Shown: positions 16,340 to 24,275, numbered from the stretch's first letter. The stretch: 32,969 nt of DNA from Funiculus sociatus GB2-C1 (GCF_039962115.1 NZ_JAMPKJ010000065.1:1-32969), one strand, 5' to 3'. A program made the numbers and translations. The notes: generated by a model not told the origin, from the sequence alone.

Positions 16340-17359
16340 ATGCAACTGAAGCCAATCAATCAGCAGGTCGTTGCAGTCGTGGGAGCGAGCAGCGGCATTG
16401 GGCGGGAGACAGCCCTCCAGTTTGCTAAAAAAGGGGCAAAGGTGGTAGTTTCATCTCGCAGTGAGTCGAAGCTAGCGTCCTTGGTAGAAGAGATTCGGGG
16501 CTTTGGTGGTGAGGCAACTGCTATCGTCGCCGATGTGACGGTATTCGAGCAGGTCAAAGAGATCGCAGACCGTACCGTAGAGGTGTATGGGCGACTCGAT
16601 ACCTGGGTGCATTGCCCCGCGATTGCTGTTTATGCCGCTTTCGAGAAGACAAAACCAGAAGAGTTCAAGCGCGTCATCGATGTAGGGCTGATCGGGCAGG
16701 CATACGGTGCAATGGCAGCCCTCCCCCATCTCAAACGTGAGGGGCGAGGGGCGCTGATCCATCTCTCTTCAGTCTTGGGCAGGCGAAGTCTTCCGCTTCA
16801 GAGTTCCTACTGCACGGCAAAGCACGGTATGGAGGGATTCATCGAATCCCTGCGCGTCGAACTGCAACATGAGAAAATACCTATCAGCGTCACGAGTGTC
16901 AAACCCGCTGCCGTCAACACACCTCTGTACAACAATGCCCTCACCCGGCTAGGTGTGAAGCCAGCCAGCCTACCGCCTTTCTACGAACCCAGCCTGGTAG
17001 CTGACGCGGTTCTCTACGTTGCCGAACATCCAACTCGTGACTTCCTGGTTGGGGATGCGGCTAGAACGCTAGATTTGCTTCAACGGATTTCGCCGGGACT
17101 GGTAGATGCCATATTGCAACGGGTTGCCTTCAAACTCCAGCGCACCGACGAGCCAAAGTCAGACGATGCGCCAAGCAATCTTTACGAGTCTATCCCAGCC
17201 AATGACAGGGTTAAAGGAGATTTTAGCAACTTAGCGATACCGAGCGTTACCGACTGGCTGGATAAAAATCCCGTTTTCAAGTGGGGTGCCTTGGCAGGTG
17301 TTGTTGCACTCGGAGCGGCCCTGTTAACCCTGCCAACAGAAGTCACTCTCCCTCACTAG
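16340..17359 (+). CDS. SDR oxidoreductase, copy 1
   Basis: 339 residues from ATG 16340 with aaggag at 16327-16332. Classical SDR core: GASSGIG 15-21, catalytic S145, Y158 and K162 (SSYCTAKHG). The usual NNAG loop is replaced by HCPA (residues 92-95). A C-terminal extension of about 90 residues carries AEHPTRDFLVGDAAR and ends in a hydrophobic stretch, WGALAGVVALGAALL, probably a membrane anchor. Substrate unknown. It is closely related to copy 3 (22905-23912) and the broken copy 2. Its 3' end overlaps the tail of a small acidic gene remnant on the other strand. Confidence 0.85.
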   Translation: MQLKPINQQVVAVVGASSGIGRETALQFAKKGAKVVVSSRSESKLASLVEEIRGFGGEATAIVADVTVFEQVKEIADRTVEVYGRLDTWVHCPAIAVYAAFEKTKPEEFKRVIDVGLIGQAYGAMAALPHLKREGRGALIHLSSVLGRRSLPLQSSYCTAKHGMEGFIESLRVELQHEKIPISVTSVKPAAVNTPLYNNALTRLGVKPASLPPFYEPSLVADAVLYVAEHPTRDFLVGDAARTLDLLQRISPGLVDAILQRVAFKLQRTDEPKSDDAPSNLYESIPANDRVKGDFSNLAIPSVTDWLDKNPVFKWGALAGVVALGAALLTLPTEVTLPH

Positions 17360-17563
17360 CTGCTGTTGAGCGTTCGGCATCTTCAGTCTCTTCTTGATAG
17401 TCCTTTGCTTCTGCTTCTTCCGACAGCGGCGAAATAATTAGAGGGTTGCTTGCCGAATCGCCTAGATTAACATAGGCATCTGGAGCTGGCATCGATGGTG
17501 TATCTGGTGTATCAATGTTTCCAGTGATTTCTAGGTCTATTGGTCTGGTGTCGGGATCTGGGA
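17343..17563 (-). pseudogene. Remnant copy of the small acidic gene, start lost
   Basis: Matches the 75-residue gene at 21566-21793 almost throughout, without frameshifts, and its stop overlaps the SDR copy 1 end in the same way. The first codons (MATP) are missing: the match stops at 17563, where DNA homologous to the SDR copy 3 promoter begins. An in-frame TAA lies just upstream with no ATG between. Confidence 0.75.
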
Positions 17564-17655
17564 AGTATAACGTTTATTTCGCTATTGCTTAGTATGATGT
17601 AATTATTGAAAAGTTGATTTTGTAGATTGCAATTAGACCAAATGTTCTAGAAAAA

Positions 17656-17680
17656 CTTTACCTTTAGAGGTGAAGTTTTT
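17656..17680 (+). promoter_or_regulatory. Leader hairpin plus T-tract of SDR copy 2
   Basis: ctttacct (17656-17663) pairs with aggtgaag (17668-17675), including one U-G pair, then T5 (17676-17680). It is the intermediate state between the copy 1 and copy 3 hairpins. Confidence 0.55.
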
Positions 17681-17708
17681 GGCATAAAAACTTTAAGGAG
17701 TTGCATTA

Positions 17709-17994
17709 AGGCAACTAAAATCAATAAATTAGCTGGTTGTTGCCGTCGTTGGGGCGAGCAGCGGCATCGGGCGCGAGACAGCCCCTCAGTTTGCTCGTCG
17801 TGGGGCAGAGCTAGTATGTCTCGGCTCGTAGTGAGTCGAAGCTAACGTCCTTGGTGGACGAGATTCGTACCTCTGGAGGTGAAGCAACGGCTGTGGTAGC
17901 GGATGTGTCGGTATTCGAGCAGGTCAAAGCGATCGCAGACCGTACTGTAGAGGTGTACGGGCGGCTCGATACATGGGTAGATTGCCCCGCTATT
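17709..17994 (+). pseudogene. SDR copy 2, 5' part
   Basis: Homologous to the first 95 or so codons of SDR copies 1 and 3 but heavily damaged. The ATG is AGG (17709-17711), a stop follows within eight codons, and a one-base insertion shifts the frame near 17818. GASSGIGRETA is still legible. It stops at 17994, where an IS5-type terminal repeat begins. Its 3' end is found 3.5 kb away at 21508-21582. Confidence 0.85.
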
Positions 17995-18142
17995 AGAGCT
18001 GATTCGTAAAGAAAAGCTTAAGTGGTCAATCACTTGAGCATAAGGCGGATTAGTGAGCCATAAATCATCGCTTCACGCAAGTGAGTGTACAACTCATAAT
18101 CCTGGCTCAATCGCCGAAACCGATTAAGCCAGCCGAAGGTAC
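17995..18142 (-). mobile_element. IS5-family remnant: transposase C-terminus and one end
   Basis: The terminal repeat agagctgattcgtaaagaaa starts at 17995. On the minus strand 18030-18137 encodes FGWLNRFRRLSQDYELYTHL then REAMIYGSLIRLMLK and stop, the C-terminus of an IS5-family (DDE) transposase. The rest of the transposase is cut off at 18142 by the TGTACA element. The same terminal repeat recurs at 21321 in the same orientation. Confidence 0.8.
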
Positions 18143-18264
18143 TGTACATTAACGAGCTATTTGTCAGGTAAAAACATTTGTTGTCTTGCTCGAAATACTT
18201 GTATTACCAAGCTTGAGCCAGGACACTAGCTGTTTCAATTGGACAAATGAATGTTTAATGTACA
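18143..18264. mobile_element. 122-bp element with TGTACATTAA inverted ends (Tn7/CAST-like)
   Basis: tgtacattaa (18143-18152) and ttaatgtaca (18255-18264) are perfect inverted repeats. Read inward, both ends have atttgtc at nearly the same distance (tgtacattaacgagctattt and tgtacattaaacattcattt, each followed by gtc), and the left end has a second acatttgttgtc. TGTACA ends with spaced TTTGTC repeats are the pattern of type V-K CAST (Tn7-like) transposon ends as I remember them. There is no coding capacity. No 5-base target duplication is visible (ggtac versus ataac). It may be a non-autonomous or collapsed element. Confidence 0.45.
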
Positions 18265-18481
18265 ATAACCTTAAAAAATGAGAAAACCTTAAGAATTATT
18301 TCATCTAGCTTGGGTATGATAAAGTCGGTGTATTTTACTAAGGTTATCAGTCAAAGCCAGGACAGCAAGGGGGATCTGAATCTGATAGGGTAGTTTGCAG
18401 ACACGCCCTAGCATGTCCTGCTCAATAGATAGTAGTCCAAGCTACAACTTCTCAAAACGGCAAAACTATTTAGGAAACAAC

Positions 18482-20944
18482 ATGACACTTTTAACCATTG
18501 ACACCAAAAACAGTTGTTACGTTATTGACGCTAACGAAATGAACCACCTGCAACAAAATGTTGCTAGTTCTTTTACTTTGGAAAAAGGGACTTTTGATAT
18601 AAAAATTACCAGTGGTCGCTATAGTTATGCTCAGAGTGAAACTGAAGGCGAACCTTTGGTTGTACTTTGGATATATGGGATTGATGGGAGTACATTTATT
18701 AATAAAAACACAGGCGATGAAACAGGTGCAACTTGGACAACTTTAAACGGATATAACAAGAAGTTGCAGTTGGAAGTCAAAGAGCGAACTGTTGTCTGTG
18801 CTTTGTTCTTTGATGTGAATAATAAGGGCAACAAAGGAGAGGTTAAGCTTTTAGTTAGCGGCAATAAAGCATTCTTCAATCCTCAAACTATAACAGTTGA
18901 TAGTAAGAGAAACTGTTATCCTCTTGATGAAAAAGTTTTATCCGAACTGAAACAAGCCAATTCCAATTTTATTGAATTGAAACCCGGCAATTACAAGATA
19001 AAAATTCGTGAGAGCAACGCTACTTATTGGTCTTCTTCGCAAAAATTTCAATTAGAACCTTGGGCTTTGCTATGGATTAAGGATGGAAAATTTGTTTCTA
19101 ATCTTACGGGTCTTGAAGTTGAAGAAACTTGGTGTTCGCTCAACGGTTTACAAGACGAATTCATTTTAGAAGTCAAAGAAAAAACCACTATTTTAGGATT
19201 TTTCTTTGATACCTACAAAGAAGATAACAAAGGACAAGTTGTTCTAGAAATTAGCACAGTGAGTAAGGCTGTAGTAGACGAAGGCTATAACAAGCAGCCG
19301 AAACCGCCAGTAACAGGAGTGCCAGACGGTAATGTAGATGAAGGCAATGTCACTGTTGTAAGCACTGGTGGTAGAACTAGCACTGGAGGAACAGGTTCTA
19401 CTATCAGTAGTGGAGGAGGTCGCTTCAGCGGAGAGAATGCTTTCAGCTTCAGTTTCGATCAAGAGCAAATGGAGCAAATGTGGCAAGAGCTGGCACCCAG
19501 GTTTGAAAGCTCAGTAAGCATAACGGAGCAAAAAGACGAAAATAAACAAGCCTACTGGGAAGGTCTTGAAAAATCGATACTCAAAGGCTATCAAAGCCAA
19601 GCTAAGACACTTGCTATGCAGGTAGCACGGCTTGAGTTCATGATGAAGACTCTCATACAACAAACTGAGGTAAATTTTGACCAAAGCTTCCAAGGTTGGT
19701 CTAATTACTTTAATAAAAATCTCAATGACCTGTTTATTACCCGAATTCCCCGAATAGTTAATGACCAGGTTCATCTGGCAATTACTGAACAAACCCAAGA
19801 AATTAAAAATTTAGTGATTCAACAGATCCAAACAGAACTTAATGAGCGTGTTGAGTCTGTCGTCAATCTGAAAATTACTAATCAAGCTCAAGAAATTAAG
19901 ACTTCAGTCATTCAGCAAATGCAAACAGAACTGGAGCAGCGCATTGAAAACGTCGTCAATGTCAAAATTGCTAATCAATCTCAAGAGATTAACACTCAAG
20001 TCATTAACCAGATATCAAATGACATTGACCAGCGCATTGATAATGCAGTTAATGTGAAAATTGCTAATCAATCTCAACAGATCAGTAATCAAGTAATTCA
20101 GCAGATACAAAACGACATCGATCAGCGCGTTGATAATGTCGTAACCCTAAAAATTTCCGATCAAACCCAGAATGTTAAAAATCTGGTGATTCAGCAAATG
20201 CAAAGCTACATTGAGCAACGTATTGACAATGTAGTTAACCTCAAAATTGCTAATCAAGCCCAAGAGATTAATACTCAAGTTAGTCAGCAGATACGTAGCG
20301 ACATCGATCAGCGTATTGATGCGGTAGTTAACCTCAAGATTGCTAATCACACGCCGAACATTAAGAGCCTGGTAGTCCAACAGATTGAAGCTGATTTCGA
20401 TCAACGTATTAAGTCTGTAGTTAACCAATCTACAGGTAACAGTGTTCAGTTAGTTGTTAATAATGTTACGAACGAGCTTGATAATCGCATCAATGTCAGC
20501 TTAGACAATAAAATTGTCAACTTCCGCAATGAAGTATCTACGCTCGTTAAGAATGAGGTTAACCAAAACTTCACAGAATCTCTCAAAACAACGATTCTAT
20601 CAGATATCAAAAAACAGCAGTTCTACATTGATATGCAGTCAATTAAAGCTGAGGTGGAGAACTTCTACGCCCGTTTAGGACAGTTTGAGAGTCAGTTATA
20701 TTTTCGTATTGAACAGGGTGATACCCAACTTTATAATTGGACTCTCGAACAACTTATTGCCCTTCAAGGTTGCTTAACCGACCGCCAAGCTCTGGTTGAG
20801 ATTTTTGAGGTCTTCGCCAGTAACCTTAAAGACCAACTAAATGGTGCTGAATGTGTTGATCCTAATCGGTTTACCCCTTGGGTAAGAAGAACTTCGCAAG
20901 CACAAATTGATCCTCAGCAGCCTCAGCAACTGCCAAACGCTTAA
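18482..20944 (+). CDS. Large protein with duplicated N-terminal domains and coiled-coil repeats, unknown function
   Basis: 820 residues from ATG 18482 (aggaaa upstream; the 29 codons before it have no character). Two homologous domains of about 125 residues begin TIDTKNSCYVIDANEM and TVDSKRNCYPLDEKVL and share a pattern: LxxGxxxIKI, LWI, W.(S/T)LNG, LEVKE.T...FFD, NKG.V.L. They look beta-rich and could bind a ligand. A Gly/Ser/Thr-rich linker (about 290-325) follows, then helical sequence, then seven tandem 31-residue repeats at 432-648 and a helical C-terminus to 820 ending in a Gln/Pro-rich tail. There is no signal peptide or membrane segment, so the protein is probably cytoplasmic and elongated, perhaps oligomeric. 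It is bracketed by IS5 remnants, so it probably arrived or was moved as cargo. The family is not recognised. Confidence 0.75.
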   Translation: MTLLTIDTKNSCYVIDANEMNHLQQNVASSFTLEKGTFDIKITSGRYSYAQSETEGEPLVVLWIYGIDGSTFINKNTGDETGATWTTLNGYNKKLQLEVKERTVVCALFFDVNNKGNKGEVKLLVSGNKAFFNPQTITVDSKRNCYPLDEKVLSELKQANSNFIELKPGNYKIKIRESNATYWSSSQKFQLEPWALLWIKDGKFVSNLTGLEVEETWCSLNGLQDEFILEVKEKTTILGFFFDTYKEDNKGQVVLEISTVSKAVVDEGYNKQPKPPVTGVPDGNVDEGNVTVVSTGGRTSTGGTGSTISSGGGRFSGENAFSFSFDQEQMEQMWQELAPRFESSVSITEQKDENKQAYWEGLEKSILKGYQSQAKTLAMQVARLEFMMKTLIQQTEVNFDQSFQGWSNYFNKNLNDLFITRIPRIVNDQVHLAITEQTQEIKNLVIQQIQTELNERVESVVNLKITNQAQEIKTSVIQQMQTELEQRIENVVNVKIANQSQEINTQVINQISNDIDQRIDNAVNVKIANQSQQISNQVIQQIQNDIDQRVDNVVTLKISDQTQNVKNLVIQQMQSYIEQRIDNVVNLKIANQAQEINTQVSQQIRSDIDQRIDAVVNLKIANHTPNIKSLVVQQIEADFDQRIKSVVNQSTGNSVQLVVNNVTNELDNRINVSLDNKIVNFRNEVSTLVKNEVNQNFTESLKTTILSDIKKQQFYIDMQSIKAEVENFYARLGQFESQLYFRIEQGDTQLYNWTLEQLIALQGCLTDRQALVEIFEVFASNLKDQLNGAECVDPNRFTPWVRRTSQAQIDPQQPQQLPNA
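19775..20425 (+). repeat. Seven tandem 93-bp repeats encoding 31-residue coiled-coil units
   Basis: Each unit follows LKIANQxQEIxxxVIQQIQ then xDIDQRIDNVVN. All seven are exactly 31 codons with no length drift. Protein identity is higher than DNA identity, so the array is old and under selection. Thirty-one residues is not a multiple of seven; a heptad/hendecad mix is likely. Confidence 0.85.
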
Positions 20945-20961
20945 TTATCCCCACTACCGCT

Positions 20962-21112
20962 CCCTACCGCTCCCTTCAGCAGGACGCGGTAGGGAAAAAG
21001 TGTATAAAAGCTCACCTTTGAGCTTTGTCTAGTCAGGTGCAAGATCTGAGTTTTAGTGTTCTTCAAATCAATAAAGTACAGATTGTTTGTAGGGGCGGAC
21101 GGCTGTGCGCCC
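20962..21112. repeat. Two intergenic hairpins after the coiled-coil gene
   Basis: ccctaccgc (20962-20970) pairs with gcggtaggg (20986-20994), loop 15 bases; A's rather than T's follow, so it is not a typical plus-strand terminator. At 21090-21112, taggggcggacggctgtgcg with ccc is a gggcg/cgccc hairpin of a kind common between cyanobacterial genes. The rest of 20945-21179 holds nothing recognisable. Confidence 0.5.
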
Positions 21113-21179
21113 TTATCGCTCTTGTGTAACTCTGGGTGGAGGATAATGAGCTAAAACAGCTCAAAGCTAGAACCCGTCT

Positions 21180-21257
21180 ATGACAAAGCCACGTCTAGCC
21201 AAGGCAACAGTGCAATTTGTGGATGATTACTGCCAATGGTTAAAACCATTGAGATAG
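21180..21257 (+). mobile_element. IS701-family transposase N-terminal scrap
   Basis: Encodes MTKPRLAKATVQFVDDYCQW then LKPLR and stop. This matches the start of IS701-type transposases, which open with MTKPR...FVD(E/D)YC.W. Only 25 codons remain; the catalytic region is absent. Confidence 0.6.
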
Positions 21258-21320
21258 AGAGCTGATATCAAAGCCTTGAAAATTTAACAGCATCCTGCTC
21301 CAAGTTGGCAGTGCTACTTA

Positions 21321-21511
21321 AGAGCTGATTCGTAAAGAAAATCTAAACAGCTTTCGGACTAATGTTCGTCAGGTTCTAGGCTAAATCAAACCTAATTCTA
21401 TGAGTGCCGATGAGTCGCCTGCCTGAGATTGCCAATCCTCAACGGAAACCCTATGCGAGCGGCCTGAGTGATACGGAGTGGGAAGTGCTTAAGCCTCTGT
21501 TTCCAGCACCT
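21321..21511 (+). mobile_element. IS5-family remnant: other end and transposase N-terminus
   Basis: Terminal repeat agagctgattcgtaaagaaa at 21321-21340, then ATG 21410 encoding MSRLPEIANPQRKPYASGLS then DTEWEVLKPLFPAP, the N-terminus of an IS5-family transposase. The frame runs into TAG at 21512 at the junction with the SDR copy 2 tail. Together with 17995-18142 it supplies both ends of such an element, but the middle of the transposase is missing. Confidence 0.8.
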
Positions 21512-21582
21512 TAGCAGGTGTTGTTGCACTCGGAGCGATCGCCCTTTTTCACCAGCCAATAGAAGTCACTCCCCCTCACTAG
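21508..21582 (+). pseudogene. SDR copy 2, 3' end
   Basis: Encodes LAGVVALGAIALFHQPIEVT then PPH and stop, matching the C-terminal anchor of SDR copy 1 (LAGVVALGAALLTLPTEVTLPH). It directly follows the IS5 fragment with a few bases of microhomology (cctt). With 17709-17994 it shows that one SDR gene was split and its middle lost. Confidence 0.8.
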
Positions 21583-21793
21583 CTGCTGTTGAGCGTTCGG
21601 CATCTTCCGCCTCTTCCTGATAGTCCTTTGCTTCTGCTTCTTCTGACAGCGGCGAAATAATTAGCGGGTTGCTTGCCGAATCGCCTAGATTAACATAGGC
21701 ATCTGGAGCTGGCATCGATGGTGTATCTGGTGTATCAATGTTTCCAGTGATTTCTAGGTCTATTGGCCTGGTGTCGGGATCTGGGGTTGCCAT
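21566..21793 (-). CDS. Small acidic protein of unknown function
   Basis: 75 residues (MATPDPDTRPIDLEITGNID ... LIISPLSEEAEAKDYQEEAE). Rich in Asp, Glu, Pro and Ser, with no hydrophobic core, so probably disordered. The start codon is intact here but lost in the copy at 17343-17563. Its 3' end overlaps the SDR tail by 17 bases in convergent orientation in both copies, so SDR plus acidic gene was the duplicated unit. The DUF6335-like gene upstream has the same strand and acidic composition. Confidence 0.55.
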   Translation of the reverse strand: MATPDPDTRPIDLEITGNIDTPDTPSMPAPDAYVNLGDSASNPLIISPLSEEAEAKDYQEEAEDAERSTAASEGE

Positions 21794-21904
21794 AAACTGC
21801 TCTTAGTAGGATTAATCTAGATTGATAATTTTTTTCTGGGAGTTCCCTGATTGCAAGGGTTCACTGGAATCTCACAGAAAATGCGATCGCGCTCCAGACA
21901 ATAC

Positions 21905-22393
21905 TCAATGCTCCGGATAATCTTCCGCAGACATGGGGTCTAACTCCCATCGACCAGCGTCGCGGGACTCCAAAATCTCGTTTGTCTGAAGAGATACGCC
22001 GTCGTCATAATCAAGCCCAACAGCAACTCCGAGTTCGTCAACAACATTCTGATCGGGAGTCGCAACAGTTCCCCCTACTGCTTCGTCACCAACCGCTTCC
22101 GCCTGATCCCAACGAGCATCAATATCACCGCCGGTTAGTTCTGGGCCAGCCGATGTGTACTCCTCCATGCGATCGCGCATGGTTCGTCCGCCAATTTCTA
22201 GCCCCGGCTCTACCGCAACACCCGTTCCCAAGGATTCAGTAATTGCCTGAGGTAAATCTGAAATAATGGGTTCGCCAGTATCTTCTACGGGTATATCTGA
22301 AACCAGGTCAGTATCTTCGATGGGTACATCTGAAAGATTGCCTTGATCTCTTATCTTGGTTTCGTTGTCTGCTTTCCTAGTTTTATCAGCCAT
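21905..22393 (-). CDS. DUF6335-like acidic protein
   Basis: 162 residues with pI clearly acidic. The C-terminal half has TSAGPELTGGDIDARWDQAE, VGDEAVGGTVATPDQNVVDE and GRWELDP, which I associate with the cyanobacterial DUF6335 family. The N-terminal half has a repeated DVPIEDTDLVSDIPVEDTGE, probably disordered. No enzyme motif or membrane segment. Function unknown. It is read in the same direction as the 75-residue gene 111 bases downstream, possibly co-transcribed. Confidence 0.7.
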   Translation of the reverse strand: MADKTRKADNETKIRDQGNLSDVPIEDTDLVSDIPVEDTGEPIISDLPQAITESLGTGVAVEPGLEIGGRTMRDRMEEYTSAGPELTGGDIDARWDQAEAVGDEAVGGTVATPDQNVVDELGVAVGLDYDDGVSLQTNEILESRDAGRWELDPMSAEDYPEH

Positions 22394-22904
22394 AATGCTT
22401 TATGTGAATCCTGCGAATGCCTATAAATGCAACATATCTAAAGATGAGATTACCTAGAATCCGCAAATAGGATGAAAATTTATTAATTTCCTGAATAAAA
22501 AACTCAATTTTTAGCGCCAGCTAAAGCTCTTTGTATCTACGAACACTTACTAGCTTAATAATAAACCCTGCTTTGGGTAGAAATTGGCTGAAAGCATAGT
22601 AATTATTCTCTTTAAAAACACACAAATTTGTCTGAATAGTTATAAATAGATTCAGCAAGCGATCGCGGCTTCCAATATGCCCCTTTTAACTGATGAGGAA
22701 TAAAGCAAGATCCTAATTTTTGATTTTTACAATATCCAGAGCGCTTTTAGCCATGCTTAAGTACAATGTTTATTACGCTATCGCTTAGTATGATGTAATT
22801 ATTGAAAAGTTGATTTTGTAGATTGCAATTAGACCAAACGTTCTAGAAAAACTTTACCTTTAGAGGTAAATTTTTTAGCATAAAAACTTTAAGGAGTAGC
22901 ATTA
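22394..22904. promoter_or_regulatory. Divergent intergenic region with the SDR copy 3 leader
   Basis: No gene. From about 22759 to the SDR start the DNA is nearly identical to 17563-17708 upstream of SDR copy 2. It includes gcttagtatgatgtaattat, then the hairpin tttacct (22853-22859) with aggtaaa (22864-22870) and T6 (22871-22876), then aactttaaggag. A second small hairpin tttagc/gctaaa lies at 22511-22526. The promoters of SDR copy 3 and of the DUF6335 gene must both lie here. Confidence 0.6.
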
Positions 22905-23912
22905 ATGCAACTAAAACCAATCAATCAGCAGGTTGTTGCCGTCGTTGGAGCAAGTAGCGGCATCGGGCGCGAGACAGCCCTTGAGTTTGCCAAGAAAGGG
23001 GCAAAGTTAGTTGTTTCGGCTCGTAGTGAGTCGAAGCTAGCATCCTTGGTGGACGAAATTCACAGCCTTGGTGGTGAAGCAACGGCTGTGGTAGCTGATG
23101 TGTCGGTATTCGAGCAGGTCAAAGCGATCGCAGATCGTACCGTCGAAGTCTACGGACGACTCGATACGTGGGTACACGGCCCTGCTGTCGGCATCTTTGC
23201 CACCTTCGACAACACCACACCAGAAGAGTTTAAGCGCGTCATTGACGTTAGCTTGATGGGGCAAGTATACGGTGCGATGGCGGCGCTACCCCATCTCAAG
23301 CGTGAGGGACGGGGGGCGCTAATCCACATCTCCTCAATGGAGGGCTTGCGAAGTCTGCCTTACCAAAGTGCATACTCCGCAGCAAAGCATGGGATTGAGG
23401 GATTCCTCGAAGCAATGCGCGTCGAGCTGCAACATGAGGGCATCCCCATCAGCGTAACGAGTGTGAAACCAGCGGTCATCAATACACCCTTCTGGAATAA
23501 TGGTCTCACCAAGCTAGGCGTGAAGCCGTCAGGGATACCGCCCTACTACGACCCCAGGCTGGTCGTAGATGCGATCCTCTACGTTGCCGAACATCCAACT
23601 CGTGACTTCTTGGTTGGGGATGCAGCTAGAGCGCTAAATGCACTACAGCGGCTCTCGCCGGAACTGGTGGATTCTTTGTTGCTGCTGGTTGGTTTCCAAG
23701 CCCAACGCACCAACGAGCCGAAGTCCCCAGACGATCGGAACAACCTTTATGAGCCTGTTCCCGGCGATACTAGAGTTGATGGAGATTTTAGCAATTTGGT
23801 GATACCGAGCGTTTCTGACTGGCTGGCTAAAAATCCCGCTCTCCAGTTAGGCGCGATCGCTAGTACCGCTGCGTTGGCATTCCTGGCAACACAAGTCTTC
23901 AAAGAAGAGTAA
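22905..23912 (+). CDS. SDR oxidoreductase, copy 3
   Basis: 335 residues from ATG 22905, with aaggag eight bases upstream. GASSGIG 15-21, S145, Y158 and K162 (SAYSAAKHG) are intact. The NNAG loop is HGPA. It shares with copy 1 the extension AEHPTRDFLVGDAAR and a hydrophobic C-terminus, LGAIASTAALAFLATQVF. Near-identical spacing and sequence over the first 270 codons show recent common origin with copy 1; the tails differ. Substrate unknown. No acidic gene follows it. Confidence 0.85.
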   Translation: MQLKPINQQVVAVVGASSGIGRETALEFAKKGAKLVVSARSESKLASLVDEIHSLGGEATAVVADVSVFEQVKAIADRTVEVYGRLDTWVHGPAVGIFATFDNTTPEEFKRVIDVSLMGQVYGAMAALPHLKREGRGALIHISSMEGLRSLPYQSAYSAAKHGIEGFLEAMRVELQHEGIPISVTSVKPAVINTPFWNNGLTKLGVKPSGIPPYYDPRLVVDAILYVAEHPTRDFLVGDAARALNALQRLSPELVDSLLLLVGFQAQRTNEPKSPDDRNNLYEPVPGDTRVDGDFSNLVIPSVSDWLAKNPALQLGAIASTAALAFLATQVFKEE

Positions 23913-24000
23913 ATTTAGGACGTATACCTGGATTTCTGGGTTTTTATCTGACTCAAAAATCCAGCCTCTGTCAAGCTAATAATCAGCTTTCTAGCTATTT

Positions 24001-24034
24001 ACCCAGAGGGTCGCCTGTCGCCCCCTCTGGGTTT
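24001..24034 (+). terminator. Strong hairpin after SDR copy 3
   Basis: acccagaggg (24001-24010) pairs perfectly with ccctctgggt (24023-24032), loop 12, followed by only a short T-rich ttct. It is a likely transcription stop for the SDR and could work in both directions. Confidence 0.6.
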
Positions 24035-24190
24035 CTGCCAAATATTAAAGTAACAAAAACTCAGAAAATTCAAGGGTTTAACGTTCCTGGGAAATGTCAG
24101 CGATCGCTCAAAGTATCTTCACCAATTGAATCAGTCTTTGTGGCACTCCCACAGCTAAAAGCGATCGCATTTGAGCCGACAAGCACACCC

Positions 24191-24258
24191 AAAAAATAAC
24201 TTTGGTAGCTGATAACTCTTTCAGTTAGGCAAAACGTCCCTACAATCGGCTACCAAAG
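24191..24258 (-). terminator. Putative terminator of ndhD
   Basis: On the minus strand ctttggtagc (complement of 24249-24258) pairs with gctaccaaag (complement of 24200-24209), then ttattttttgg follows. The loop is long (39 bases), so efficiency is uncertain, but position and T-run fit. It lies 18 bases after the ndhD stop. Confidence 0.55.
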
Positions 24259-24275
24259 GGTTACTCAGGCGGCGC

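Noticed and set aside
19775-20425. Regular 93-base repeats as a CRISPR-like or satellite array
   Set aside because: They lie in one long open frame, all units are exactly 31 codons, and there are no unique spacers.
21180-21511. A complete IS between 21180 and 21511
   Set aside because: Two different transposase N-termini (IS701-like and IS5-like) follow each other and neither has a catalytic core.
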